NCBI GenBank assembly: GCA_027487485.1
Contig: JAIYDN010000067.1
Coordinates: forward strand, 124,001-188,000
Reading direction: 5' to 3'
DNA length: 64,000 bases
From: Planctomycetaceae bacterium
Lineage (GTDB): Bacteria; Planctomycetota; Planctomycetia; Pirellulales; Pirellulaceae
Shown: one piece after another, positions 9,002 through 16,201 of the stretch
Numbering within the stretch: the stretch's first letter is position 1
How the letters are laid out: every line of letters starts with the position of its first letter
Notes under the pieces: model-generated
The model's database searches: none
Told to the model about the DNA's origin: nothing
What the model saw: the letters and a program-made list of their open reading frames with translations, nothing else
Program-made: the position numbers and the translations under genes

Positions 9002-9481
9002 TTAGCGTATCGCTTCCGAATTCGGCCAATTTTCGGTTATGAATCGGTCTAGCTTCGCCATTCCTTCACTGACAGTCCGGTCAAGTAGTCCGTCGTCGAA
9101 CTTTTGTTGGATCGATAACTCAGCGAGTGTTTCCGCTTTCTTCTGAGTGTCCAATACTTGGCGCATGAGTTCGCGTTTCTTAGCCGGCAAGAACGAAAGA
9201 GCGCTCTCGTTAAATGCCTCTCTTGCGGCTTGTAATGAGTCCCCGCCCAATGCGGCCCCGAATGCCTCAAGTGTGATCCCCTTGGCGTTGGCTTGTTCGC
9301 TACAAATCGCAAACAATACGTCGGCCAATTGGCAAACGTCATCGTGTAGCCCTGCGAAAGAGTCCTTGTCTCCTAGGATCTTGCTTAAATCGATCGAGAA
9401 TTGATCTCGTACCCGTCTTATTGCGTGAACCGTTATTGATACGTCCCACGTTGTCCCGGTCGAATCGATGAATGATGCCAT
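9002..9481 (-). CDS. Possible phage tail assembly chaperone-like protein
   Basis: This 159-residue soluble protein starts at an ATG at 9481 with AGGG upstream. The N-terminal part (WDVSITVHAIRRVRDQFSID) and the helical remainder, rich in Ala, Glu and Lys, look like the small proteins encoded beside tape-measure genes in tailed phages. It lies 86 bases downstream of the tape-measure-like gene in the same orientation. The assignment rests mainly on size and position, because sequence similarity in this group is weak. It could equally be an unrelated island protein. Confidence 0.45.
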   Translation of the reverse strand: MASFIDSTGTTWDVSITVHAIRRVRDQFSIDLSKILGDKDSFAGLHDDVCQLADVLFAICSEQANAKGITLEAFGAALGGDSLQAAREAFNESALSFLPAKKRELMRQVLDTQKKAETLAELSIQQKFDDGLLDRTVSEGMAKLDRFITENWPNSEAIR

Positions 9482-9567
9482 TGGTTTTAGTGTCCCTGAG
9501 TGTAAAGGTTAAAAAGCTTGGTTGATTGGTTGGTTGTGTGCCTGGTTTGTTTTGCCGGCTTGAATGA

Positions 9568-11229
9568 TCAAGGTCCCAGCGGAAGGTTGTAGGTGTTTTG
9601 CTGGGCTTTTTGCATCATCTGGTTTTGGCGCTCGAGCAATTCATTAGACTTTTTGAGCTGTTGCACCACGGCAGGGAGTCCAGTTTGTTCGCGGCCTGAT
9701 CCAAACTTGTCGGCAGCAAACCCGCTGCCCGTTCCTACTGCGGCGGTCCCTGCGAATAGTTGGTTAATGTCTTTGACCTGGGGTAAACGGAGCATTTCCC
9801 GATCTTGATTTAGCCGGGCCCTGTTTGCTTCTTTGGTGATCCCCAACATCGCCTCTCGCAGGTCGGTACTTGCTTTTTCGAGAGCATTTGAAAACCCTGA
9901 CTTGCCTTGCTTCGCGTCGTCGAGTCGCTTTTGCTTCGTTGCTTCGTTCTCGGCGTTGCGTTGTTGTATGGTCGCCTCACGTGCAGCCCTTGCCCCTTCT
10001 AAGTCACTCACGCGGTCTTTGTTGCGTTTGGCTAGGTCGTCGTCTAGTTGCTTCGCCCCGTCATCGTAGTTGATCGAAAAATCGGCAAGGCTTTTGAGAT
10101 AAAGCATCCCCTTCGCGATTTCCGTAACCGTTGTATCCCAAGCGCTTAGCAAGCTGTTTGAAACGACGGTGACGACATCGCTGATAACACCCCAAACACC
10201 AGTCCAAATGTTCTTTAACGTCGTGCCCGCATCGCTCCAAGCATTTAGCATTCGCGTTGTCGTGTCGAGCCAAATCCCATAGATGGTTTGCGTCCCAGTG
10301 CGGAAAGCCACCTCAAGCGAGAGCATTAGGACTTTGCCGGCGGCTGCAAACTGCCCCGTCATCAGAGCTTTCTTGATCGAATCTAGGACCGGCAAAACAA
10401 AATCGAGAAGATCGCCAAACCCGTCAGATAGGTATTTGAGCATTGCGGACCCCGCCCCACTGTAATAGAGGATCGCCCCGCCCAATGCAGCCACGCCGGC
10501 AATCACTAAACCGATCGGAGACAATAGAAACCCGATCGCGCCTGCCATTACACCAAACACACTCGCAGCAAAACCCGCCACACCGATAACGGCCCCAATT
10601 GCGGCGGAGACGATAGCGGCGCCGGCCCCCAGTGCAATCAACGCCCCGCCCACAACGGCGAGCCCGGCGGCGACTTGTGCGGCGATAACGATTAAGTTTC
10701 GGTTTTGGTCGATCCACAATCGGAACGCGTTCACATTACGTGTGACCCATTGGGCAAGAGCGGTAAGACCTGGGGCAAGTGCCCCACCGATAACATTCTG
10801 GACCGCTTCCATAGCGTCCCCCATCACGCCAAGTGCAGCATTGAGTTTATAGGCTGATACAACGTCCTTGGTCGAGATAAACCCTCCAAACCCGATCTTG
10901 TTTAATGCCTCGGCGCTCATCCCGGTTTTCACCATGGCTTCCCGCATGAGCTTCCCTGCATCGAGGAATTGACTCACGGCAGATTTGAGCCCGACGACAA
11001 CGATAGATCCGGCGATAGCTGTCTTGAGGTTTAAGACCGATCCCGAAAACGTATTGAGAACCCCTTGAGCCTGCCCCAGTCCTGAGGCGGTTTGTTTACC
11101 GATCTGGTTTGCGATGCCTGAAACGGCCTTGAGGGACTTTTGCACCTTGGCTAGCCCTTGTTCGAATACGCCCTGCTTCGTTGAGATTTCGACATAGGCT
11201 TGCCCTGCGCGTACTGCATTTGCTGACAT
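9568..11229 (-). CDS. Phage tail tape-measure-like protein
   Basis: The 553-residue protein starts at an ATG at 11229 with GGAGA six bases upstream. It opens with YVEISTKQGVFEQGLAKVQKSL, typical of tape-measure N-termini. A long Gly/Ala-rich hydrophobic region lies at about residues 180-260 (VAAGLAVVGGALIALGAGAA and GFLLSPIGLVIAGVAALGG). A charged coiled-coil at about 400-470 is followed by a Gln-rich C-terminal helix. Tape-measure proteins set tail length and occupy the tail lumen. This one is short for the family, which would predict a short tail if functional. No other virion gene except a possible chaperone is present, which is unusual. Confidence 0.7.
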   Translation of the reverse strand: MSANAVRAGQAYVEISTKQGVFEQGLAKVQKSLKAVSGIANQIGKQTASGLGQAQGVLNTFSGSVLNLKTAIAGSIVVVGLKSAVSQFLDAGKLMREAMVKTGMSAEALNKIGFGGFISTKDVVSAYKLNAALGVMGDAMEAVQNVIGGALAPGLTALAQWVTRNVNAFRLWIDQNRNLIVIAAQVAAGLAVVGGALIALGAGAAIVSAAIGAVIGVAGFAASVFGVMAGAIGFLLSPIGLVIAGVAALGGAILYYSGAGSAMLKYLSDGFGDLLDFVLPVLDSIKKALMTGQFAAAGKVLMLSLEVAFRTGTQTIYGIWLDTTTRMLNAWSDAGTTLKNIWTGVWGVISDVVTVVSNSLLSAWDTTVTEIAKGMLYLKSLADFSINYDDGAKQLDDDLAKRNKDRVSDLEGARAAREATIQQRNAENEATKQKRLDDAKQGKSGFSNALEKASTDLREAMLGITKEANRARLNQDREMLRLPQVKDINQLFAGTAAVGTGSGFAADKFGSGREQTGLPAVVQQLKKSNELLERQNQMMQKAQQNTYNLPLGP

Positions 11230-11320
11230 TTAGAGTCTCCATTCTGGGCAGGTTTCCGCCCGTTCATTTCGTCTTTTGTGGGGTAGTAACGGGACCACGA
11301 ACGGGACCACGCGTGAAGAA

Positions 11321-11363
11321 CACCAATGTTTTCATTGGTGGTGCGAGTCTATGTAAGACTCGC
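11321..11363. promoter_or_regulatory. Two adjacent perfect 8-bp hairpins
   Basis: CACCAATG-TTTT-CATTGGTG (11321-11340) is followed two bases later by GCGAGTCT-ATGTA-AGACTCGC (11343-11363). They lie about 90-130 bases upstream of the tape-measure gene on its strand. No long T run follows on either strand, so an RNA regulatory element or a protein site is as likely as a terminator. Confidence 0.5.
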
Positions 11364-11567
11364 AATCGTTGGTTTTTGCCGATAGTACGGCGTTGCTTTT
11401 CGTCGTTTGCCTTGGCTGCGCAGTTGTCGCAAGGTTGGTTTCGTGCGAGCGGAATAGGCTTTAGGTTGTCGGTCTGGTTGTGTCTCCATGCAATCTTTTA
11501 GCGTTGGGTCCACCCAATTCCCGGAGAGTCCATCGACAACAATCATCCTTATGAGAATCGCTTTCAT
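11349..11567 (-). CDS. Small basic hypothetical protein (weak)
   Basis: This frame of 72 codons starts with MKAILIRMIVVDGLSGNW after a purine-rich GAGAAAAG. The C-terminal half is very basic (RTKPTLRQLRSQGKRRKATP). The stop falls inside the second hairpin. The hydrophobic N-terminus and basic tail are compatible with a small island protein, but nothing confirms expression and I do not recognise it. Confidence 0.3.
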   Translation of the reverse strand: MKAILIRMIVVDGLSGNWVDPTLKDCMETQPDRQPKAYSARTKPTLRQLRSQGKRRKATPYYRQKPTIASLT

Positions 11568-11780
11568 TTTGCTTTTCTCGGATTCCGAATAGCAGAGGCG
11601 CGGCGCTAGCATGGTTTTGTTGTACGTCCTTGTTTTCTAAGTTGGTTTGGATTCGAATTTGCAAAGGAAAAACTTTTTGTATTGCCAATGGAAAATGTTC
11701 ATGGGTCCTTCCTGGGGGTTTTTTCAAAACCAACCCCAAAGGGAACAGTCGCAGTCCAATACAGACTTTCTTTTTTGAGC

Positions 11781-13127
11781 CTACGTTTTTGAAAAATCAT
11801 CGAAGTAGCCGCCCTGGTAGCTTGGGGTTTCCGGCTTGTCTCCGAATGAACAACGGTTGGAATCAAACGCCAAATCGATTGTCCCAACTTCACCTTGGCG
11901 AGCTTTGGCGATGATCAATTCAGTCTCCGGCTTTCCGCGTTCACGATGTAGAAACCATACGTTGTCGGCGTCTTGTTCAATCGCCCCCGAGTCTCGCAGG
12001 TGATCAAGTCGCGGCCTGTCCGTTTCGGCCCCGCGGCTTAATTGACACAAGCAAACCACCGGCTTGCCAAGCTGTTTTGTGAGCGTCGCTAGATCGTTTG
12101 AAATCTGGCTGATTCGCTCATATGGTTTTGCGTGTTGGTTCGTTCCCCTGATCAATCCGAGATAGTCAATTACGAGAAGGTCCAAACCATACTTTGAAGC
12201 GTGCATGCGGGCTTTGGCTTGGATCTGCCCCACGGTAACTGCACCTTGCGCCCAAAAACGCCACGGCCAAGACTTCATTGCGCTACGTGCTACGTCTAGC
12301 CGGTTTCGCTGCGTTGGGGAAAGCTTGCCGGCCCGTATATCGGAAATCGGTATTCCTGTCTCACGCGAGAGTAGCCTATGCCCGATTTGTTCACTGGTCA
12401 TTTCCAACGAACAGAACAATACCCGCTTCCCAACGCGTGCGGCGCGTGTTGCCAGTTCCAGCCCCATCGCGGTCTTGCCCACGCTTGGGCGAGCGGCAAG
12501 TATTGTCAGCTCTGAAAATAGACCGCCGGTAATGTTGTCAATTGATTGAATGCCGGTCGGCAATCCTATCGTTTGACCGTTCCGCATAGCCGCATCGATG
12601 CTTGCTATGGTTTCGTTGCAGACGGTTTCAACTGTTTGAAGATCGCTTTCCCGTGCTTCAATCGATTGAAGAATTCTGTTTGTGGCACTGTCGGCAATGA
12701 GTCGCGGGTCAGGATCTAGCCTGTCGGTTTCGCCAAGAATGTTAGCGGCGGCATTTCGAATCCTTCGGACGCTTGCCCACTTAGCAATCTCCATGCTGTA
12801 GTAGGTGGCGTGTTGCGGCAATCCTTCATCGGCAAGCCTTGCGACTGTGGCTACTCCTCCAATCAGGTCTAGCAATCCTGCTTTTCGCATCGCCACGAAC
12901 AAAAACGTATCGTCTTGGATCGGTTCGCCGGCAAGACCCAACTTGACGACAAAATCAAATAGCCGGCCATACCGCTCGTCTGAAAAATCATCGCCACAAA
13001 CCGTATCGACGACATCCAGTACGCAAACAGGACTTTTGAACATTGCCCCAATCAAGCCTTGTTCAGCCTGTATCGTGTTGGCTTGGTGTTCATTGCGGTG
13101 TTGATAAAACTCCGGACGATCAATCAT
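11781..13127 (-). CDS. DnaB-family replicative helicase
   Basis: This is a 448-residue hexameric helicase homologue. The N-terminal DnaB domain is at about residues 15-110, and the RecA-like domain at about 165-430 has Walker A ARPSVGKTA, FCSLEM, Walker B LLVIDYLGLI and the sensor region VVCLCQLSRGAE. It would unwind DNA for replication of the excised element. The start ATG overlaps the stop of the upstream replication protein gene (ATGA), implying translational coupling. Length is close to cellular DnaB. Possession of its own helicase and loader-like gene suggests autonomous replication after excision, as in satellites and small temperate phages. Confidence 0.92.
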   Translation of the reverse strand: MIDRPEFYQHRNEHQANTIQAEQGLIGAMFKSPVCVLDVVDTVCGDDFSDERYGRLFDFVVKLGLAGEPIQDDTFLFVAMRKAGLLDLIGGVATVARLADEGLPQHATYYSMEIAKWASVRRIRNAAANILGETDRLDPDPRLIADSATNRILQSIEARESDLQTVETVCNETIASIDAAMRNGQTIGLPTGIQSIDNITGGLFSELTILAARPSVGKTAMGLELATRAARVGKRVLFCSLEMTSEQIGHRLLSRETGIPISDIRAGKLSPTQRNRLDVARSAMKSWPWRFWAQGAVTVGQIQAKARMHASKYGLDLLVIDYLGLIRGTNQHAKPYERISQISNDLATLTKQLGKPVVCLCQLSRGAETDRPRLDHLRDSGAIEQDADNVWFLHRERGKPETELIIAKARQGEVGTIDLAFDSNRCSFGDKPETPSYQGGYFDDFSKT

Positions 13128-13894
13128 TGAGCTAACTTCCTGTACATTGGGTGGTCGTCATCCTGTCTAGTCTTTTGGTTGTCCGCTTCACGGATGCCAA
13201 CCCAGCCTTGTTCAACGGTGTGATCGATAGCGGCGATAGATCGCTTCACTCCCCACTTTGCAAATTTCGTAAGTTGCTTTTCAACCTGGGTCTCAGTGAG
13301 TGGTTTTTTGATTTCGGCACGATGACTACACCATTGCGACCAAACTGCCCTAAACTCATTCGTCTCGAGCGTCCTTGGTAACTCCACTTTGGAAGGTTCA
13401 AACCTGTCTTTAGGTTTAGGAACAGGTATAGGTATAGAAGCAATGCCCTTGCATTCCGTTTGCATTCCGTTTGCGTTCTGCTTCTGTTCCATTTTTTGGA
13501 CTGGATCTATTGATTGAGTTCCAAAAATTGGAACGGAAATGGGCTCGGACTCGTCGCATTGCCTGTCGTCTAGGTGTAAAAACTGCTCAGGTATCGAGAC
13601 AGAAAACCGCCCTGGTCGTCCTTTTCCGCCGGCCTCGTAGAGCAACCACCCTTCTGACTGCGCTTTAGAAATCGCGGTGACAAGCGTTTGTTTGCTCGAG
13701 AACCCGCATAGCGGTGCCAACTGATCGAGATACCACTTGGCCGGCTCGGTATATCGCTTCGAGTCCTCTTGCATTGCGACAACAGCAAGCAACCAACAAA
13801 CCGACGGCCCCAGCTCCTGCGCTGCAGCTGTTTTGGTTAATAGCCGGATGTACTTGTGTGCGTAGTACTTTTCACGTTGTTGGTATTGAGCCAT
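13124..13894 (-). CDS. Phage-type replication protein (DnaD/helicase-loader-like)
   Basis: This 256-residue protein has an N-terminal winged-helix segment at about residues 15-105 (ELGPSVCWLLAVVAMQED, LAPLCGFSSKQTLVTAI, GWLLYEAGGKGRPGRFSV). A low-complexity linker follows, and a C-terminal helical region at about 175-245 (EFRAVWSQWCSHRAEIKK) resembles the DNA-binding region of phage replication organisers. The gene ends in an ATGA overlap with the helicase, the usual arrangement for initiator or loader plus helicase pairs. The ATG at 13894 was chosen; a GTG at 13912 is also in frame. The specific role, origin binding or helicase loading, is inferred. Confidence 0.68.
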   Translation of the reverse strand: MAQYQQREKYYAHKYIRLLTKTAAAQELGPSVCWLLAVVAMQEDSKRYTEPAKWYLDQLAPLCGFSSKQTLVTAISKAQSEGWLLYEAGGKGRPGRFSVSIPEQFLHLDDRQCDESEPISVPIFGTQSIDPVQKMEQKQNANGMQTECKGIASIPIPVPKPKDRFEPSKVELPRTLETNEFRAVWSQWCSHRAEIKKPLTETQVEKQLTKFAKWGVKRSIAAIDHTVEQGWVGIREADNQKTRQDDDHPMYRKLAQ

Positions 13895-13899
13895 GAGAG

Positions 13900-14139
13900 C
13901 TAATCCACGCACCCAGACAACTCTAGTTCTTTGGCGATTTCTAAACGGCGTTTATCTGCATCGCGCGTCGCTTGCTTGCATGTCTTGCAGAAGCATGGCG
14001 GAACGTGACTATGTTGTGACCGCAAAGCAACAGGCGGCTGGGCATGATGTATGTTGCGATTCCCAGAAACCCCGGCGACATCCGGACGTTTATACTTCTT
14101 GTCGATTGTCTTTTGCGGCGATACTGCTAAACTTGTCAT
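13900..14139 (-). CDS. Small Cys-containing hypothetical protein
   Basis: The predicted product has 79 residues, with ATG at 14139 preceded by AGGA at six bases. Near the C-terminus it carries a CFCKTCKQ motif and charged helices (RDADKRRLEIAKELELSG). The cysteines could bind zinc, as in small phage regulators, but only one pair is present. It ends five bases before the ATG of the replication protein, consistent with the same operon. I do not recognise the family. Confidence 0.45.
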   Translation of the reverse strand: MTSLAVSPQKTIDKKYKRPDVAGVSGNRNIHHAQPPVALRSQHSHVPPCFCKTCKQATRDADKRRLEIAKELELSGCVD

Positions 14140-14226
14140 GGTAGTCCTGTGGCGGTGGTAGTTATCGGGACAAATGCGAGATAGCTGAGCAATGACTGTG
14201 GCGGTTGGGCTCAGCTTTTTTCGTTT

Positions 14227-14433
14227 CTATACGGTTTGCGTTTGGGCTTGATTTTGAATTACGGAATTGTCGACATAGTCGAGCAACCATTGCCCCCGAA
14301 AAAATCGCTGACGTCCTTGTTGTGCAAACTTTAGCTTGCCTGATTTGCATGCGTATCCTAGGGTCATTCGGCCAATCTTCAGGATCGCTTTAACGTCCTC
14401 AGGTCTATAAATTGCGTTTGGATCTATTTGCAT
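14227..14433 (-). CDS. AlpA/excisionase-type HTH protein
   Basis: This 68-residue protein has a helix-turn-helix core: YRPEDVKAILKIGRMTLGYA followed by GKLKFAQQGRQRFFRGQWLLDYV. AlpA-like proteins are small regulators of integrase expression or excision in satellites such as P4-type elements. The start at 14433 has the strong site AAAGGAG. It is the first gene of the leftward cluster, just inside the right repeat block, so it may control early transcription. It is a second small HTH protein beside the one at 6283-6501. Confidence 0.72.
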   Translation of the reverse strand: MQIDPNAIYRPEDVKAILKIGRMTLGYACKSGKLKFAQQGRQRFFRGQWLLDYVDNSVIQNQAQTQTV

Positions 14434-14589
14434 TTCGTGCTCCTTTTACGGTTTGAATCATGCTCCACTTTTCCCACCATAGCCGACCGATGCCAACGGA
14501 CGCCCTCCGGTGGTTACAAATACGATTGCAACAAATCGCAGCGTGTCCCGATTCCTTAGTGCTCTACGCAAATAACGTCGAGCGATTAA

Positions 14590-14773
14590 GCAAGTTATGA
14601 ACGACGCAACAGTAGCGTAAGAATTGTTGCGCGACTGGAAACGATTTTTTTCCCTTGACCCCTTCTAAGACCAACGAATGCACAGTCCGGCAACCGCCAG
14701 TTTTTTTGAGAATGCCGGCCATACCAACGCGCAACCTAAGCTTACGTTGCGCGTTTCTCGATTCCCTCGAGCC
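14590..14773. repeat. ~184-bp direct repeat, right copy
   Basis: This is the counterpart of 6561-6743 in the same orientation, and it again contains a palindromic pair around AAGCTTACG and is followed on the right by the long repeat array. The duplicated block plus array forms a paired boundary around the island's core genes. Confidence 0.85.
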
Positions 14774-15820
14774 ATATCCGCTCGGATCTTGCCTCGGAGA
14801 GGAACGTCCCCGGAGAGGATTGTTTCCAGCTTGGTTTGACGGTCCCGTTCAAGATTGTCCAGGTCCGTTTGGGAACATCGTGACGCCTGCAAACCGAGTC
14901 CCTTGAGGGTTGTCTGTTCGGATCCCAGCCCGGAGACTATCGCCGGCGGAGTGAATCGTCCCCAGTTTGGTTTGACTCGACTGGTCAAGGTTGTGCATGA
15001 GTGGATTGTCCGGGTCCGTTTGGGAAAGTCCTAACGCATGCCCCCCGGTCCCTCGAGCCTAGTCTGTGCGGATCGTCCCCGGAGAGGATCGTCCGGGAAC
15101 ATCGTGACGCCTGCAAACCAAGTCGCTTGAGTTTCGTCTGTGCGGATCCCAGCTCGGAGACGATCGCCGGCGGAGTGAATCGTCCCCAGTTCCGTTTGAT
15201 GCGACTGGTCAAGGTTTGCCCGGAGCGGATAGTCCAGGTCCGTTTGGGAACGTCCTGACGCCTGCTATCCGAGTCGCTCGAGGGTCGCCTGAGCGGATCC
15301 CAGCCCGGAGACGATCGCCGGCGGAGCGGATCGTCCCTAGCTTCGTTTGACACGACTGGTCAAGGTTGCGCATGAGTGGATTGTCTGGGAACCTAGTGAC
15401 GCATGCTAACTGAGTCGCTCGAGGGTTGTCTGTGCGGATCCCAGCCCGGAGACGATCGCCGGCGGAGTGAATCGTCCCCAGTTCCGTTTGATGCGACTGG
15501 TCAAGGGTTTGGCCGGAGCGGATTGTCCGGGAACATCCTGACGCATGCAAACCGAGTCGCTCGAGGGTTGTCTGTGCGGATCGTCCCCGGAGAGGATCGT
15601 CCGGGAACATCGTGACGCCTACAAACCGAGTCGCTTGAGTTTCGCCTGTGTGGATCCCAACTCGGAGACGATCGCCCCAGAGCGGATCGTCCCCAGCTTC
15701 GTTTGATGCGACTGGTCAAGGTTTAGCCGGAGCGGATTGTCTGGGAACCTAGTGACGCATGCTAACGGAGTTCCTCGAGCCTTGCCTGTGCGGATCGCAG
15801 CTCGGAGACGATCGTCCCTA
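14774..15820. repeat. Degenerate long tandem repeat array, right
   Basis: About six units are recognised by the anchor CGACTGGTCAAGG (clear near 14978, 15202, 15353, 15494 and 15708, degenerate near 14840). Spacing is 141-224 bases, consistent with a ~145-base unit plus ~72-base partial insertions. The same sub-blocks occur as in the left array. The last unit contains the 3' end and stop codon of the orphan coding segment at 15762-15989, so the units look like repeated copies of that gene end and its downstream flank. It is not CRISPR: units are long, degenerate and without unique spacers. Confidence 0.85.
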
Positions 15821-15989
15821 ATACCCCCAATGTACATTCATCGTTGGCGGCGGTCTGGTCAATCAGTCTTTCGAGTTCTAGCCGGCTTTCTATGATCGCC
15901 CTGATTGCAACTGAAAATTTGCCCTCAAGTAGCACATTTAAAGCAGGTTTTCTGGTACCCTTGTTTTTGTTGCCTTTTTGAGCGTTTGA
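15762..15989 (-). other. Orphan 3' coding segment completing the integrase in the circle
   Basis: Reading leftward out of the right att core, the frame that encodes PAPDFESGS in the integrase stays open for 74 more codons, to a TAG at 15762-15764. The product looks like protein: KPALNVLLEGKFSVAIRAI, then ESRLELERLIDQ, ending SAQARLEELR, which is mostly helical. There is no start codon of its own: on the right side of the core the same frame meets TGA immediately upstream. When the element circularises, attP joins the integrase frame to this segment without a frameshift, giving a protein of about 567 residues. In the integrated state it is silent as part of the integrase. Confidence 0.8.
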
Positions 15990-16050
15990 ACCTGATTCGA
16001 AATCAGGCGCCGGGAAACCGGTTGAGGGTTCGAATCCCTTGTCCTCCGCT
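15988..16050 (+). repeat. attR: 63-bp core (partial tRNA-Ser copy)
   Basis: This is a perfect copy of 4540-4602. It lacks the acceptor 5' strand and the D arm, so it is not a functional tRNA. The host terminator follows at once. Confidence 0.93.
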
Positions 16051-16051
16051 C

Positions 16052-16080
16052 AAATAGCCAGCTGTTTTGCTGGCTATTTT
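16052..16080 (+). terminator. Original host terminator of tRNA-Ser, displaced by the island
   Basis: The 11-bp stem AAATAGCCAGC/GCTGGCTATTT with loop TGTTTT ends in T residues directly after attR. Before integration it would have stood two bases beyond the tRNA gene. Confidence 0.8.
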
Positions 16081-16201
16081 CGTTTTGTGGTGTGTTTCAC
16101 CCATACGAGGTTTGGCATTCGCCCGGAAGTCAAATCGCGGTTCGCCCCATGGATCCATTGGAGTCATTTGGGCCCAAGCCCCCAACGTTCTCGAGTTCCA
16201 T

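Larger units (their letters stand above)
11230..11780. other. 551-base gap between helicase and tape-measure genes
   Basis: The stretch holds one weak minus-strand frame (11349-11567) and a pair of perfect hairpins (11321-11363). Two copies of GGGACCACG occur at about 11291-11311. The rest shows no supported feature. It separates the replication genes from the tail-like genes and could hold a promoter for the latter. Confidence 0.5.
4540..16050. mobile_element. Integrative element (phage-satellite-like) in tRNA-Ser
   Basis: The element is bounded by the 63-bp direct repeat and has a tyrosine integrase immediately inside the left end, the classical arrangement for tRNA-targeting islands. All recognised genes run on the minus strand: two small HTH proteins, a replication protein, a DnaB-type helicase, a tape-measure-like tail protein, a possible tail chaperone and hypothetical proteins. 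No terminase, portal, capsid or lysis gene is visible in about 11.5 kb. Two long degenerate repeat arrays and a ~183-bp duplicated block occupy much of the non-coding space. It could be a phage satellite, a decayed prophage or another integrative island; the compact undamaged genes favour the first. Confidence 0.88.

Noticed and set aside
14774-15820. Possible CRISPR or integron attC array
   Set aside because: Units are ~145 bp, degenerate, and have no unique spacers, cas genes or integron integrase; the only recombinase is a tRNA-targeting integrase.
14665-15837. Frames of 70-133 codons inside the right repeat array
   Set aside because: Same reason; only the segment continuing from the att core has a convincing coding character.
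15988-16050. Second tRNA-Ser gene
   Set aside because: The copy lacks the 5' acceptor strand and D arm; it is the att core only.
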